Shown: positions 36,660-46,222, counted from the stretch's first letter. The stretch: DNA of 64,000 bases from Aequorivita sp. H23M31 (GCF_004022485.1 NZ_CP034951.1:2046001-2110000), one strand, 5' to 3'. Notes: a model not told the origin generated them from the letters alone. Translations and numbers: made by a program.

Positions 36660-39152
36660 ATGGCGACCTCGCGAAATAAATTCACCTTTAAGATAATCCT
36701 CAGCTATTTGGTTCTTGGTGCATTATCTGTACTTGTTGGCTTCTTTTTATACTCCGAATTTGAGAAAATTACTTCCGGAAGCATTAAAAATGTAGGAGAG
36801 AAAAAGTTTATAGAAACAGGAGTGCTGATCAATTTGGTTTACGAAGCAGATGGTTTTGCCAGGCTGGCACTTCTTACGGAAAATGACAGTGATTTTGAAA
36901 AATACCAGCTTACCACCGATTCGCTTTTTGTAAAAATCAAAGAAATAAAATCCTTATCCACCAACGATTATCAAATAATGCAGTTGGACAGTGTTAAGTC
37001 GTTGCTTATAGAAAAAAACCAAAATATTGAACAACTTCGAATTCTGGGTTTAACCAATCAAAAAGATACTTCGCTGGATGAGATTATGAAGGAAGTTCAG
37101 AAGTTGGAGGCCTCAATTGGACTCATTTCAGTAGAAACGCTCTATAAGAATCCATCCAAGTTAAGCAGAAGAGAGCGACGTATTTGGCAATCGTATGCCG
37201 ATTACCTTAATAGCAATCCAGCTCGGGACACCTCAACCGTAAAGTCGAAAACTGTAGATTCCATGCTTACCGCTTCCAGATACATTGTTTCTGAAGCAAA
37301 AAAGAAGAACTCCCAGATTAGTGAATCATTACGCCAGAAAGAGAATGAATTAATCCGCAACGATTTGAATATCTCCGAACGACTGAGGGAAATAATAACA
37401 AGTTTGGATGCTGAGATTGCCAAGAAGAATAACCTGGAAAATGAAATGCGCCAGGAATCTATGGATCGCACAGGGCAAATTCTAAAATTTGCTGGAATCC
37501 TAGGTGGCGGAGTTATATTAATTTTCTCATATTTAATACTTTCCGATTTTTTTAGAGCGGAACGGTTTAAAAAGAATCTCGAGGAATCCAAGAATTACGC
37601 CGAAACTCTTTTAAAAAGTAGGGAACAATTAATCTCTACAGTTAGCCACGATTTAAAAACTCCTTTAAATACCATTAGCGGTTATGCCGAATTGTTTGAA
37701 AACTCAGCTCTTTCGGAAAAACAAAAATCCTATCTAGCACAGATTACCTCTAGCTCACATTTTATATCACATCTGGTAGATGATCTTCTGGATTATTCAA
37801 AACTAGAAGCGGGAAAATTGCCCTTGGAAACTATTCCGTTTTCATTAGAAAACATAATTACTGAGGCTGGAAATGCAGTTAAACAGGTTTATCTTCAAAA
37901 ACCCGTTTCGCTTAAAGTCTCTATTTCTGACGGATTAAAAGGAAGGATTTTTGAAAGCGATCCCTTGAGACTCCGTCAAATAATAAACAATTTGGTGGGA
38001 AATGCTTTTAAATTCACCGATGAGGGTAGTGTTGAGCTTAGAGCAGAAGAACTAAAAAATAGCAACCAGATTTCCACAATTCAAATTGCAGTAATCGATA
38101 CGGGAATCGGGATTTCAAAGGAAAAACAGGAACTTATTTTCGACGAATTTACCCAAGCAGAAACAGATACGGCACATAAATTTGGTGGAAGTGGTTTGGG
38201 CCTTGCCATCTCCAAAAAACTAACTAATCTTTTAGATGGAACCTTAAAAGTGAAAAGTGTTTTAGGGAAGGGAAGTGAATTTACCCTCACAATACCGCTG
38301 AAAAATAGTGATCGGAAATTCTCAGAAAAACCTAAGGAATCCCAAACGTCCTTTATGGGATTAAAGGGAATTATAATCGATGATGATCAGGCTATTGGAT
38401 CGCTTTTAAAAGAAATGCTCCAGCAATTGGGAATTGAAACCAAAGTCTTTAACCGTTTTCAAAATTTGAAAGACGCAAAGTTGGATCCTAATTTCGATTT
38501 TATTTTAACGGACATCCAAATGCCAGACACAGATGGTTTTTCAGTTTTAAAAAGTCTGAAAAATGGCGAAGTTGATTTCTATAAAAATCAACCAATTATT
38601 GCTATGACCGGAAATAAAGAGCTATCACGCGATTATTATTTGGAAGAAGGCTTTGCAGAAATGCTCGCAAAACCCTTTGCAAGTCAGGATCTTATTAAGA
38701 GCCTAAACCTAATTTTTCCAGAGCGGATAAGCACGGAGTTACCAACTGCGGTCAAAGAAAAAACAGGAAAGATCAAAACCGCTAGGGTAAACTTGCCAAA
38801 GAGTGAAAAATTTGATATTTCTCTTTTAAAGTCTTTTTTAAGTACACCAGAATCCCTGTTGGAAGTCCTGCGGATTTTCGATGCGCAAACGGAAAAAGAT
38901 CTAATGAATTTAAAAAAATCCTTTCAGAAAAAGGATTTTGAATCTATTAGAGAAACCTCTCACAGAATGTTGACAATGTTCCGTCAAATACAGGCCGTGC
39001 AAGTGATTCCTATTTTGGAGCGTATGGAAAGTTATTCAAGGATAAATCCAGAAGATTCGCAATTATCTACCGATTTAGAACAGCTCAATTTTAAGACCGA
39101 AGAATTATTGACAGAATTAAAAGCAGTGTATGCCTACAATTCTATATTGTAG
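36660..39152 (+). CDS. Hybrid sensor histidine kinase/response regulator with Hpt domain
   Basis: An 830-residue multistep phosphorelay protein. Membrane helices at about 12-28 and 275-295 bound a helical extracytoplasmic sensor. The kinase domain has STVSHDLKTPLNTISGYAEL (phospho-His near 328), NNLVGNAFKFTDEGSV and GGSGLGLAISKKL. A receiver follows (IIIDDDQAIGS; FDFILTDIQMPDTDGF with Asp near 614), then a C-terminal Hpt-like bundle with SHRMLTMFRQ (His near 767). It converges with the sigma-54 regulator by 19 bp, and that regulator is the likely partner. Confidence 0.93.
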   Translation: MATSRNKFTFKIILSYLVLGALSVLVGFFLYSEFEKITSGSIKNVGEKKFIETGVLINLVYEADGFARLALLTENDSDFEKYQLTTDSLFVKIKEIKSLSTNDYQIMQLDSVKSLLIEKNQNIEQLRILGLTNQKDTSLDEIMKEVQKLEASIGLISVETLYKNPSKLSRRERRIWQSYADYLNSNPARDTSTVKSKTVDSMLTASRYIVSEAKKKNSQISESLRQKENELIRNDLNISERLREIITSLDAEIAKKNNLENEMRQESMDRTGQILKFAGILGGGVILIFSYLILSDFFRAERFKKNLEESKNYAETLLKSREQLISTVSHDLKTPLNTISGYAELFENSALSEKQKSYLAQITSSSHFISHLVDDLLDYSKLEAGKLPLETIPFSLENIITEAGNAVKQVYLQKPVSLKVSISDGLKGRIFESDPLRLRQIINNLVGNAFKFTDEGSVELRAEELKNSNQISTIQIAVIDTGIGISKEKQELIFDEFTQAETDTAHKFGGSGLGLAISKKLTNLLDGTLKVKSVLGKGSEFTLTIPLKNSDRKFSEKPKESQTSFMGLKGIIIDDDQAIGSLLKEMLQQLGIETKVFNRFQNLKDAKLDPNFDFILTDIQMPDTDGFSVLKSLKNGEVDFYKNQPIIAMTGNKELSRDYYLEEGFAEMLAKPFASQDLIKSLNLIFPERISTELPTAVKEKTGKIKTARVNLPKSEKFDISLLKSFLSTPESLLEVLRIFDAQTEKDLMNLKKSFQKKDFESIRETSHRMLTMFRQIQAVQVIPILERMESYSRINPEDSQLSTDLEQLNFKTEELLTELKAVYAYNSIL

Positions 39153-40498
39153 AGCTCAAGTTTATTATAAAGGGTTTTCCGGGTTATGTTCAATAATTTT
39201 GCAGCCTTCGTTTTGTTGTAGCCTGCTTCTTTTAATGCATTTATAATGAGCTGTTTTTCATTACTTTCCTTGGAAAAATCTACAACTGGACCCGGCCCGG
39301 GTTTGGAAAACAAGACTTCCTTAGGTATCACGTCCAACGGAATTAAATTTGAATTGGTAAGCAATACCGAACGCTTTATCACATTTTTCAGCTCACGGAG
39401 ATTTCCTGGCCAACTGTAATTTTTAAACGCCTCTTCTACTTCTTTGGAAAGCCCTAAAACTTCCTTTCCTAAGGAAACATTAGCTTCATTTAAAAAGTAT
39501 TCAATAAAAAGAAACAGATCTTCCTTTCGTTCGCGAAGAGATGGGATATGAACGGTGAATTCATTTAGACGATGATATAAATCTTCTCTAAATGTTTTTG
39601 TGGAAACAGCTTCTAATAGATCCTCATTCGTTGCCGAAATAATGCGAACATCTACCTCAATTTCTGTGTTACTGCCTACGGGTTTAATTTTTCGCTCCTG
39701 CAAGGCGCGCAATAATTGGATTTGGTTTTCATAAGAAAGATTTCCCACTTCATCTAAAAAGAGCGTTCCGCCATCGGCAGCTTCAAAATGACCTTTCTTA
39801 TCGTTGATTGCGCCCGTAAAACTTCCTTTAATATGCCCAAAAAATTCGCTGGCAGCAATTTCTTTTGGAATTGCGCCGCAATCAACAGCCACAAAACTTC
39901 TATCTTTTCGGGAGCTGAAATTATGAATAGCTTTTGCCGCTACTTCCTTTCCTGTTCCACTTTCACCTTGAATAAGAACGCACATATCCGTTGGTCCCAC
40001 CAATTTCAGGTATTCGTTGAATTTTTTAGAGATTTCACTTATTCCTACAATAAAACTGGGTTTGCTTGAAACGGGTTTAAATTGGTTAGGCGGATGCGAA
40101 ATACTTTCGAGACGATCAACTTCTAAGCTTGCCGAATAATTTTTGGAAGCTTCTTCAATTATCATCAACAATTCTTCTGGACGGAAAGGTTTGGAAATAT
40201 AGTCCAACGCTCCTTTCTTGATAGCTTTTACGGCGGTATCGACTTCCGCATAACCCGTCATAAGGATAACCTTTGTTTTGGGAGAAACCTCTTTAGTATA
40301 TTCTAAAAGTTCCAGTCCAGAATCATCGGGAAGTTTTAAATCGGTAATTAAAAAATCGTATGAGTTCTCTGCAACAGATTTTCTGCCATGATTTCCCGTG
40401 AGGGATATTGAAATACTATAACCCTTTCGCTCCAAAAAAGAGGTGAGCATCTTTCCAAATGCCACATCATCTTCCACAATATGTATTCGCCGTACCAT
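39134..40498 (-). CDS. Sigma-54-dependent response regulator (NtrC family)
   Basis: A 454-residue regulator. The receiver (1-120) has the phospho-acceptor Asp53 in LITDLKLPDDSG. The AAA+ domain has Walker A GESGTGKE, the sigma-54 contact loop GSFTGA and GGTLFLDEVGNL. The C-terminal Fis-type helix-turn-helix is KEAGYNKTKAAKLLNITRKT, LYNKLELY. It activates promoters read by RpoN. It lies convergent to the hybrid kinase; the partnership is inferred from adjacency. Confidence 0.94.
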   Translation of the reverse strand: MVRRIHIVEDDVAFGKMLTSFLERKGYSISISLTGNHGRKSVAENSYDFLITDLKLPDDSGLELLEYTKEVSPKTKVILMTGYAEVDTAVKAIKKGALDYISKPFRPEELLMIIEEASKNYSASLEVDRLESISHPPNQFKPVSSKPSFIVGISEISKKFNEYLKLVGPTDMCVLIQGESGTGKEVAAKAIHNFSSRKDRSFVAVDCGAIPKEIAASEFFGHIKGSFTGAINDKKGHFEAADGGTLFLDEVGNLSYENQIQLLRALQERKIKPVGSNTEIEVDVRIISATNEDLLEAVSTKTFREDLYHRLNEFTVHIPSLRERKEDLFLFIEYFLNEANVSLGKEVLGLSKEVEEAFKNYSWPGNLRELKNVIKRSVLLTNSNLIPLDVIPKEVLFSKPGPGPVVDFSKESNEKQLIINALKEAGYNKTKAAKLLNITRKTLYNKLELYNIEL

Positions 40499-40560
40499 GA
40501 CTAAAATTAAAATAGTAAAAATAGCAAGTATAAACTGGGGCTAGCTCTAAAGTTATCACA

Positions 40561-40592
40561 AAAAAAAGGCCTCCATTTTCTGGCGGCCTTTT
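40561..40592 (-). terminator. Intrinsic terminator of the PepSY-like gene
   Basis: AAAAGGCC pairs with GGCCTTTT (plus an inner CCA/TGG), and the A run at 40561-40567 gives the U tract on the minus strand. Confidence 0.82.
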
Positions 40593-40623
40593 CTCGAAGT
40601 ATTGAATCTAAAATACCTGCAGC

Positions 40624-41013
40624 TTACTGCTTCTTTAATTCCTTTTTAATCAACTCACCTTGTTGGTTTACCATTACAGTTGTTTCTCCAGCAACAGCGG
40701 TAGCAAGTTGGATTTTGTAATCACCCTGAGCATTCACATAAGCCTTTGATATAGTGGCACCGTTAAATTCCTTAGCTATGGCATCTTTAACGGTCTGTGG
40801 CACTTCAGAAATCTTTACTTCCTTATAATCCTGTACAGCCTCTGCAAGGTTGGAGGTTTCAGCGTCTTGGGCAGCGATCAATCTGTTTTCAACTTTTTGC
40901 TCAACGGCAGTTTGCGATGCTTTGTTTAAAGCGGTTGGTTCTTTATCACTCTGTGCTGTTACGGCAGTTAAACCTCCCAATACAATGGCTGTACTTAAAA
41001 TTAATCTTTTCAT
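40624..41013 (-). CDS. Secreted PepSY-like small protein
   Basis: A 129-residue protein. The signal peptide ends near TAVTAQ. The mature part has EVKISEVPQTVKDAIAKEFN, GATISKAYVNAQGDYKIQL, a PepSY-like beta/alpha pattern seen in many secreted Bacteroidota proteins. No catalytic residues are evident. It is followed by a strong terminator and preceded by a 231-bp AT-rich gap (41014-41244) with no other gene seen. Confidence 0.75.
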   Translation of the reverse strand: MKRLILSTAIVLGGLTAVTAQSDKEPTALNKASQTAVEQKVENRLIAAQDAETSNLAEAVQDYKEVKISEVPQTVKDAIAKEFNGATISKAYVNAQGDYKIQLATAVAGETTVMVNQQGELIKKELKKQ

Positions 41014-41244
41014 ATTTATGTTTTTAAATTTATTTGTTTTAGTAATTGTAACATCTCTGTGTTGCTATTCATATAGAAAAAGTAATGCCACAGAATACGC
41101 AAGCAAATCAATAACTTAAAAGATACTGATTAACAACTCTTTATATGAAAAAGAGTACCAATCCTGAAAAGGGCCCACTGTATAAACTCATAACAGGACG
41201 TGTAAAAATTATACATTGAATGTATAAATTCCGGACTATGCTGG

Positions 41245-41649
41245 TTATTCAATTTTTGGTGGCCTTCGATTAGATTTCTTTAAGGCGTGTTCCTTTTTTG
41301 ATTTTAAACGGCGCTCAATTGCGCTTTTGGAAGGCTTTGTTTTCTTACGTTTTTTCGGAACCTTTAAACTTTGTTGGATTAACTCTAAAAGTCTTTCAAT
41401 TACAATTGCTTTATTTCTATGTTGGCTTCGAGTTTCTCCACATTGAAGAATCAAAAGTCCGTCCGAAGAAATTTTTGAAGAAAGTTTATGGAGAAGTCGT
41501 TCTTTTTCCTGTTCAGAAAATGCCATGGAGGTTTCAATATTGAAAGATACTTCCACTTTTGAGGCGGTTTTGTTCACATGCTGTCCTCCCGGACCACTAC
41601 TGCGAATCCCTTTAAAGGAGAGTTCTGTCAATAAAACTTCATTGTTCAT
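41245..41649 (-). CDS. arfB: Alternative ribosome-rescue factor ArfB (peptidyl-tRNA hydrolase, YaeJ-like)
   Basis: A 134-residue protein. The N-terminal release-factor domain has SGPGGQHVNKTASKVEVSF with Gly21-Gly22-Gln23. The C terminus is lysine/arginine rich (KKRKKTKPSKSAIERRLKSK), the tail that enters the mRNA channel. It frees stalled ribosomes lacking a stop codon. Its start touches the stop of the upstream DUF4301 gene (one-base overlap). Confidence 0.94.
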   Translation of the reverse strand: MNNEVLLTELSFKGIRSSGPGGQHVNKTASKVEVSFNIETSMAFSEQEKERLLHKLSSKISSDGLLILQCGETRSQHRNKAIVIERLLELIQQSLKVPKKRKKTKPSKSAIERRLKSKKEHALKKSNRRPPKIE

Positions 41650-43178
41650 TAGGAAAGATGCACCTCGTTTAATAAATCATTTACCGTCTTTACGGGATTA
41701 AAGGTAATAAGTGGCACTTCCACAAAAACCGTATTCCAATTATCCATCGCACCATTCCAAAGCCCAGGACGTTCTAATGCTTTTAAATGAATTCCGTTAT
41801 AAGATTTTTCCGAAATAAACCCTGCGTCGGGATCTGCGAATTGATTTAAATCGAATTTCTCACCTTTATAATTTCGAACGCCACAAACTAAATCCACTGG
41901 ATTAAAATGGGTTGCAGAATCCACAAAAGCTTTTTGTTCTGGATTATGCATATCGATCTGAGAAATCTCTACAATTTGATGGAAAATTTCTCCTTTTTTA
42001 TTTTTAACAATAAAAGGTCCACCTCCAGGAGCTCCCGTATTTTCAACTACCCCACAAATTCGAATAGGGCGGTTCAAAATATTTAGAAGTGCTTCCTTAT
42101 TTTTGCCCACATTGGTTAATTTAAGTTCTTCGGAAATAAAATGGGAAGCATCCTGTATTATTTTGTTTGAAAGACTTTCTTTTTCCAGTTTTTCTATATG
42201 TTCAAATATCTTCATTTGCAGCGAAATCAGTTTCCCCGCCAAAACTTTCTTTTGAAAAGCGATAGTTTCAACATATTTTTGGGACACCACATTATCGATA
42301 TTTTTTATAAAAATAATGTCAGCGTCCATTTCATTTAAATTCTGCAGCAAAGCGCCATGCCCAGACGGACGGAAAACAATATTCCCGTTTTCATCCAAAA
42401 AAAGTTCATTATCTAAAGTTGCTGCAATTGTATCCGTTTCTTTTTTCTGAAAGGAATAGGAAATATAGAATTCTGTGTTCGTTCTCTTTTCTACTAAATG
42501 CTGGATCTTTTCATGTCTTTTCTTGAACTTACTCTTATGATCGACAGAAACAGTAAAATGCAAATTCGCCACATTATTTGAAGTTGCATAAAAAGCGGCT
42601 TCATATAATTGTTCTTCAAAAGCTGTTATGTATTCCTTATCGTGTTTGTGGAAAGGAATTAAACCTTTTGGGATAAAACCAAAATTTAAAGCATCTTCAC
42701 CCAACATCTCCTTAATAATCAACAAGTATTTTTTCCCCTTTTTAAGATCATCAAATCCTTTATGTTTTGATTTCAACCTTTTTAAGACCAGATCAGCGAA
42801 TGCAAAATGTTCAAACGAATCGAAAAATATTTTTAAATCTTTACTTGTCTCTTCTTGAAGAAATTTCTCAATATCCATTTTTGGATCATAAATTTCTAAA
42901 AATCGATGTAGAGATTTAAACATTCGTGTAGCGGCACCGGAGGCGGGAACAAATTTTAAAAGATCTAGATTATCCTTTTGAGATTCAAAAAGATCGACAT
43001 ATTTTTTCTGCTCACTTTCAGAGAAAACTCTTATTCCATTATTTATTGACACGGAACCCACAACGTGAGCGAAAGGTATTCCATGTTTAAAAATCTCAAG
43101 TTGGCGCTCTACTTCCGCTTCGGTAAGACCGTGAGCTTCTATTTGTTGTCTGTTTCGTTCAGTAAACATTTTGTACAA
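41649..43178 (-). CDS. DUF4301 family protein
   Basis: A 509-residue cytosolic protein of the DUF4301 family. The recognisable words are LLKFVPASGAATRMFKSLHR, LGFIPKGLIPFH (as FGFIPKGLIPFHKHDKEY), FRPSGHGALLQNLNEMDADI, ENTGAPGGGPFIVKNKKGE and DSATHFNPVDLVCGVRNYKG. The glycine-rich ASGAATRM start and later HGALL resemble sugar-nucleotide pyrophosphorylase-like folds; that is inference. Joined to arfB by one-base overlap. Confidence 0.85.
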   Translation of the reverse strand: MYKMFTERNRQQIEAHGLTEAEVERQLEIFKHGIPFAHVVGSVSINNGIRVFSESEQKKYVDLFESQKDNLDLLKFVPASGAATRMFKSLHRFLEIYDPKMDIEKFLQEETSKDLKIFFDSFEHFAFADLVLKRLKSKHKGFDDLKKGKKYLLIIKEMLGEDALNFGFIPKGLIPFHKHDKEYITAFEEQLYEAAFYATSNNVANLHFTVSVDHKSKFKKRHEKIQHLVEKRTNTEFYISYSFQKKETDTIAATLDNELFLDENGNIVFRPSGHGALLQNLNEMDADIIFIKNIDNVVSQKYVETIAFQKKVLAGKLISLQMKIFEHIEKLEKESLSNKIIQDASHFISEELKLTNVGKNKEALLNILNRPIRICGVVENTGAPGGGPFIVKNKKGEIFHQIVEISQIDMHNPEQKAFVDSATHFNPVDLVCGVRNYKGEKFDLNQFADPDAGFISEKSYNGIHLKALERPGLWNGAMDNWNTVFVEVPLITFNPVKTVNDLLNEVHLS

Positions 43179-43185
43179 TAATTAA

Positions 43186-43275
43186 ATTCCTCTGCGAATC
43201 TCTTAACTATTTCTCTGCGCAACTCCGTGAAATAATTATTACGCAGAGAAACGCCGAGGTCCACAGAGGTTCATT
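43186..43275. repeat. Imperfect inverted copies of a GCAGAGAA-type dispersed repeat
   Basis: The right arm reads ACGCAGAGAAACGCCGAGG, then TCCACAGAGG. The left arm is its rough reverse complement (CCTCTGCGAATCTC, TTCTCTGCGCAACTCCGTG). The words resemble those at 15300-15342. The gap holds no gene. Confidence 0.5.
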
Positions 43276-43280
43276 GAAGT

Positions 43281-43874
43281 TCAGTGTTTAAATAATAAGG
43301 CATCGATAATCTCAATTGCTTTATTAAACCTTTCTTTTTCGTTTCCTTTTAGAATCTTATAATGGAGACCTTGCTTTTTTAATTCGGCTTCGAAAATACG
43401 AAACATTTCCTCCCTATTATGCGGACGATCGCGCAAAATATCCGCTTCCCAGGGGATGTCTATATAGGTCAACAGGTAGATACTATAATTATCTTCCTCC
43501 ACGGCAGACAGATTGGTTACCTGGTTTTCTATAAACTCCGGACAATACCCATTATAGTAATATTCAGAATAGACTTTCAATTCTAGAAGGTTTGTGTCGC
43601 ATATAAGCAGTTTATCCACCTTTGAAGAAGCCTCCATTTCCCTAGCAAGCTGACCTTTGGCTATAGGAACCAAATCTTCTCTTGAAACTAGTTTTCTATC
43701 TCTTTCCCATTTCTCTTCCAAATATTCCCGCATAAATTCAGGAACCCATTCAGTATTGTAATAAACGGCCAATTGTTTGGCCAAAGTGGTCTTTCCTGTT
43801 GATTCAGGTCCGTATAGAACAACTTTAATCAATTCAATAAGCTTTTCTCGGGTTTGTTCAGATTTTTCTTCCAC
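43281..43874 (-). CDS. NadR-like P-loop kinase next to a PnuC-type transporter
   Basis: A 197-residue ATPase. Walker A is LYGPESTGKTTLAKQLA near residue 22, and the rest follows the NadR C-terminal/ribosylnicotinamide-kinase style: VPEFMREYLEEKWERD, ICDTNLLELKVYSEYYY, DIPWEADILRDRPHNREEMF. It would phosphorylate the compound brought in by the adjoining transporter (nicotinamide riboside, or thiamine if the transporter is PnuT). It overlaps the transporter gene by 46 bp, strong coupling. Confidence 0.82.
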   Translation of the reverse strand: MEEKSEQTREKLIELIKVVLYGPESTGKTTLAKQLAVYYNTEWVPEFMREYLEEKWERDRKLVSREDLVPIAKGQLAREMEASSKVDKLLICDTNLLELKVYSEYYYNGYCPEFIENQVTNLSAVEEDNYSIYLLTYIDIPWEADILRDRPHNREEMFRIFEAELKKQGLHYKILKGNEKERFNKAIEIIDALLFKH

Positions 43875-44467
43875 GCGTAGTAACCAAAAATTGCTATAAC
43901 AATCAACAATAAAAATTGAAATGAAGTAAATATTAATCCTTTATAAAAATATAAAGGGAAGGAAATAATATTTCCTATGAGCAATAATGTCCAATTTTCA
44001 AGTTTTTTCCGAGCCAATAGCCACATGGCAACAAAAAATATTGCCGTTGTCAGTGTGTCCACATAAGCAGTCCAACTGTTCCACTTATCAAAAATCTGAT
44101 AAATAATAAAAATAAAATTGAGGGTGCCAATAAAGATCATCACGGCGATTTGTTTTTCCTTGGAGGTTGTCCTAGTGATGGGAGTAAAATGTTCCTCATC
44201 AACTTTTCGGGTCCAAAAATACCATCCATAAATGCTCATTATAAAATAATAGGCATTAATAACCAAGTCGCCCAACAATCCATAAACTGCCAAAAGATAT
44301 ACGAATATTGAGGTGCTCAAAATACCTGTGGGATAAATTAAAATATTATCCTGTTTGGAAAACCATGCACTCAGTAATCCAAAAAATACGGCGGTAATTT
44401 CTAATACAACAATATATGTTGGAACATTTTGATACTCAGAAAAAAACCAATCAAAAATGTGGTTCAT
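43829..44467 (-). CDS. PnuC/PnuT-type vitamin transporter
   Basis: A 212-residue membrane protein with about seven helices and the family words QDNILIYPTGILSTSIFVYL, NAYYFIMSIYGWYFWTRK and WNSWTAYVDTLTTAIFFVAM. PnuC moves nicotinamide riboside and PnuT moves thiamine. The next gene upstream resembles thiamine-binding proteins, which favours thiamine here, and a thiamine receptor is encoded 8 kb away. No TPP riboswitch is visible upstream. It overlaps both neighbours. Confidence 0.88.
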   Translation of the reverse strand: MNHIFDWFFSEYQNVPTYIVVLEITAVFFGLLSAWFSKQDNILIYPTGILSTSIFVYLLAVYGLLGDLVINAYYFIMSIYGWYFWTRKVDEEHFTPITRTTSKEKQIAVMIFIGTLNFIFIIYQIFDKWNSWTAYVDTLTTAIFFVAMWLLARKKLENWTLLLIGNIISFPLYFYKGLIFTSFQFLLLIVIAIFGYYAWKKNLNKPEKSLLN

Positions 44468-44711
44468 ACCCGCTCCGGTCCGATTTTACTATTTTTATAT
44501 AAAGCAACCCCCGTTCCACCGCTTCCAAAGCAATTTTCATTTCTTTTTGGAGCAAATTCATCACTTCGTCATACTCACCATAAATTTGTGTACTCAATGG
44601 ATTTTCTAAAACCGTTAGGCCTGAGTTTCTCAAACTTTTAATAAAATTGATAATTGCGGGCTCCCAATCGTCTTGCAAAGGAGATAAGGTAAGTTCTACT
44701 GAAATATTCAT
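44451..44711 (-). CDS. Thiamine-binding (YkoF/MTH1187-like) small protein
   Basis: An 86-residue ferredoxin-like protein: NISVELTLSPLQDDWEPAII, LRNSGLTVLENPLSTQIYGE, DEVMNLLQKEMKIAL. This pattern fits the YkoF/MTH1187 (DUF77) families that bind thiamine or its parts. It is the first gene of a tightly overlapping trio (this, the PnuC-type transporter, a P-loop kinase). Its exact ligand is inferred. Confidence 0.78.
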   Translation of the reverse strand: MNISVELTLSPLQDDWEPAIINFIKSLRNSGLTVLENPLSTQIYGEYDEVMNLLQKEMKIALEAVERGLLYIKIVKSDRSGYEPHF

Positions 44712-44837
44712 ACTACTTATTTTTTATCAAATTTACTAGTTTTAAAATCTGTTCGATGTCTCATATTGCAAGAAAATTGCATCTAATAGTTTTTACAAGC
44801 GAATCTTATTTTAAATGGAAATGGTCAAGGTGACGGG

Positions 44838-45554
44838 TTATTTACTTGGAGGGGAAATAATACTTTCGAATATGGTCCCCATAACTACCATATCAGCCCC
44901 CGCCTGAAAAGCTGCTTGTTTTTGGGATTCCGTCTTTATGCCTCCTCCTACAATTAATGGAATTTCAATCGCTTCCTTTACTTTTGAAATTATTTCAGGA
45001 TTTATAGGAAATTTTGCACCGCTCCCCGCTTCCAGATAGATAAGTTTGGATCCCATATATTTTCCGGCTAGAGCGGTATTGACAATAGTTTCAACTTCAG
45101 TTTGTAATATGGGATCCGTTGCAGTTACTTTAGATACGGAGGAACTATTCCCACCATCGATTAAAATATAACCTGTCGGTATAATCTCCAAAGAAGTATT
45201 TTTTAGTTTAGCAATTGATTTTACTTGTTGACCGATCAAATATTCGGCATTACGCCCAGAAAGTAAGGTGAGAAATAAAAGAACATCAGCAAAGGATGTT
45301 ATTTGGGAATAATCTCCTGGAAACAGAAATAGCGGTAAATCCGTTTTTTGTTTTAATGCTCTTACAGTTTCTTCCGTATCGCCATTTGCAACCGTACTAC
45401 CACCAATAAAAAGATGAGTGGTATGTTTCGGGATCCTTCCTAGAAATGTTTCAACCTCTGTATTGGCAAATTTATCGGGATCGATAAGTATGGAAAGCAT
45501 TTTTTCTCCACTTGCCACAAATTTTAAAATATCCTTATAAAATGATTTCTCCAT
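44838..45554 (-). CDS. Geranylgeranylglyceryl phosphate synthase homologue (bacterial PcrB/GGGPS group)
   Basis: A 238-residue TIM-barrel prenyltransferase: LSILIDPDKFANTEVETFLG, FIGGSTVANGDTEETVRALK, PLFLFPGDYSQITSFADVLL, KLIYLEAGSGAKFPINPEII, PLIVGGGIKTESQ. It joins a prenyl diphosphate to glycerol-1-phosphate, making an archaeal-style ether lipid precursor. Homologues are common in Bacteroidota, where the final product is unclear. It is followed (in transcription) by a 126-bp gap and the thiamine-binding gene. Confidence 0.92.
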   Translation of the reverse strand: MEKSFYKDILKFVASGEKMLSILIDPDKFANTEVETFLGRIPKHTTHLFIGGSTVANGDTEETVRALKQKTDLPLFLFPGDYSQITSFADVLLFLTLLSGRNAEYLIGQQVKSIAKLKNTSLEIIPTGYILIDGGNSSSVSKVTATDPILQTEVETIVNTALAGKYMGSKLIYLEAGSGAKFPINPEIISKVKEAIEIPLIVGGGIKTESQKQAAFQAGADMVVMGTIFESIISPPSK

Positions 45555-45560
45555 TCATTC

Positions 45561-46193
45561 CTAGTTAGAAACTAGTGCATAGGCACAGGTAAAACCTTCA
45601 AACTCCAAATAATCTACTTTGTAAGTTAACCTTTTCTCGGCATAAGTTACCGTGGCAGTAGTTTTTAGGTCCTCCAAATCAAATTCATCTACATTGATAT
45701 TTTGAAGAAAGCTGACACTCTTTTCTGCGAAACTCTTATAAAGAGATTCTTTTGCACACCAAACAATAGTAAGTTTCCGTATCAATGCATCGTCGTTTGC
45801 GATAGTTCGATATTCCTCTATTGGGGTAAATTTATGGGCGATACGAAGAATTTTTTGCCGTTGCTTTTCAATATCGATACCAACGTCCTTATCACTTATA
45901 ATAATTGCTGAAAAGTTGAAGGAATGGGTTATCGAAATATAATTGGAATCCGTTAGGTGCGGCTTCCCATTTTCGTCATAGTATAAATCTTGATCCGTAT
46001 AACCTGCAATCGCCATTAATTTCCGAATACTCATAAATGCACAGCGATGTACTTCACTTTTCATATTTTCCACCCTACTTTTACATTTATCCGTTAGAAT
46101 GATATTTTCTGAAAGCTCTTCAAAGGATTCGTCAATTTTCCAGATAAGTACTTTGGTTGAGGCATTTACTGTTATAGTTTTATAAAGGGGCAT
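45561..46193 (-). CDS. 4'-phosphopantetheinyl transferase family protein
   Basis: A 210-residue enzyme with the Sfp-type motifs VGIDIEKQRQKILRIAHKF (Mg-binding Asp/Glu) and IVWCAKESLYKSFAEKSVSF. It transfers the phosphopantetheine arm from CoA to carrier proteins. It lies 6 bp before the GGGPS homologue, so the two are probably co-transcribed. Confidence 0.92.
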   Translation of the reverse strand: MPLYKTITVNASTKVLIWKIDESFEELSENIILTDKCKSRVENMKSEVHRCAFMSIRKLMAIAGYTDQDLYYDENGKPHLTDSNYISITHSFNFSAIIISDKDVGIDIEKQRQKILRIAHKFTPIEEYRTIANDDALIRKLTIVWCAKESLYKSFAEKSVSFLQNINVDEFDLEDLKTTATVTYAEKRLTYKVDYLEFEGFTCAYALVSN

Positions 46194-46214
46194 AGAATTC
46201 CGAGGGATATTATG

Positions 46215-46222
46215 TACTTTTG
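46215..46222 (+). promoter_or_regulatory. Candidate -7 box (TACTTTTG) of ahcY
   Basis: A TAnnTTTG match 75 bp before the ATG. No clear -33 TTG is seen. A 5-bp hairpin (CCCAC/GTGGG at 46267-46280) sits between this site and the start codon. Confidence 0.5.

Noticed and set aside
44712..44837. A TPP riboswitch ahead of the PnuC-like trio
   Set aside because: No CTGAGA or GGGTAAT strings are present in the gap.
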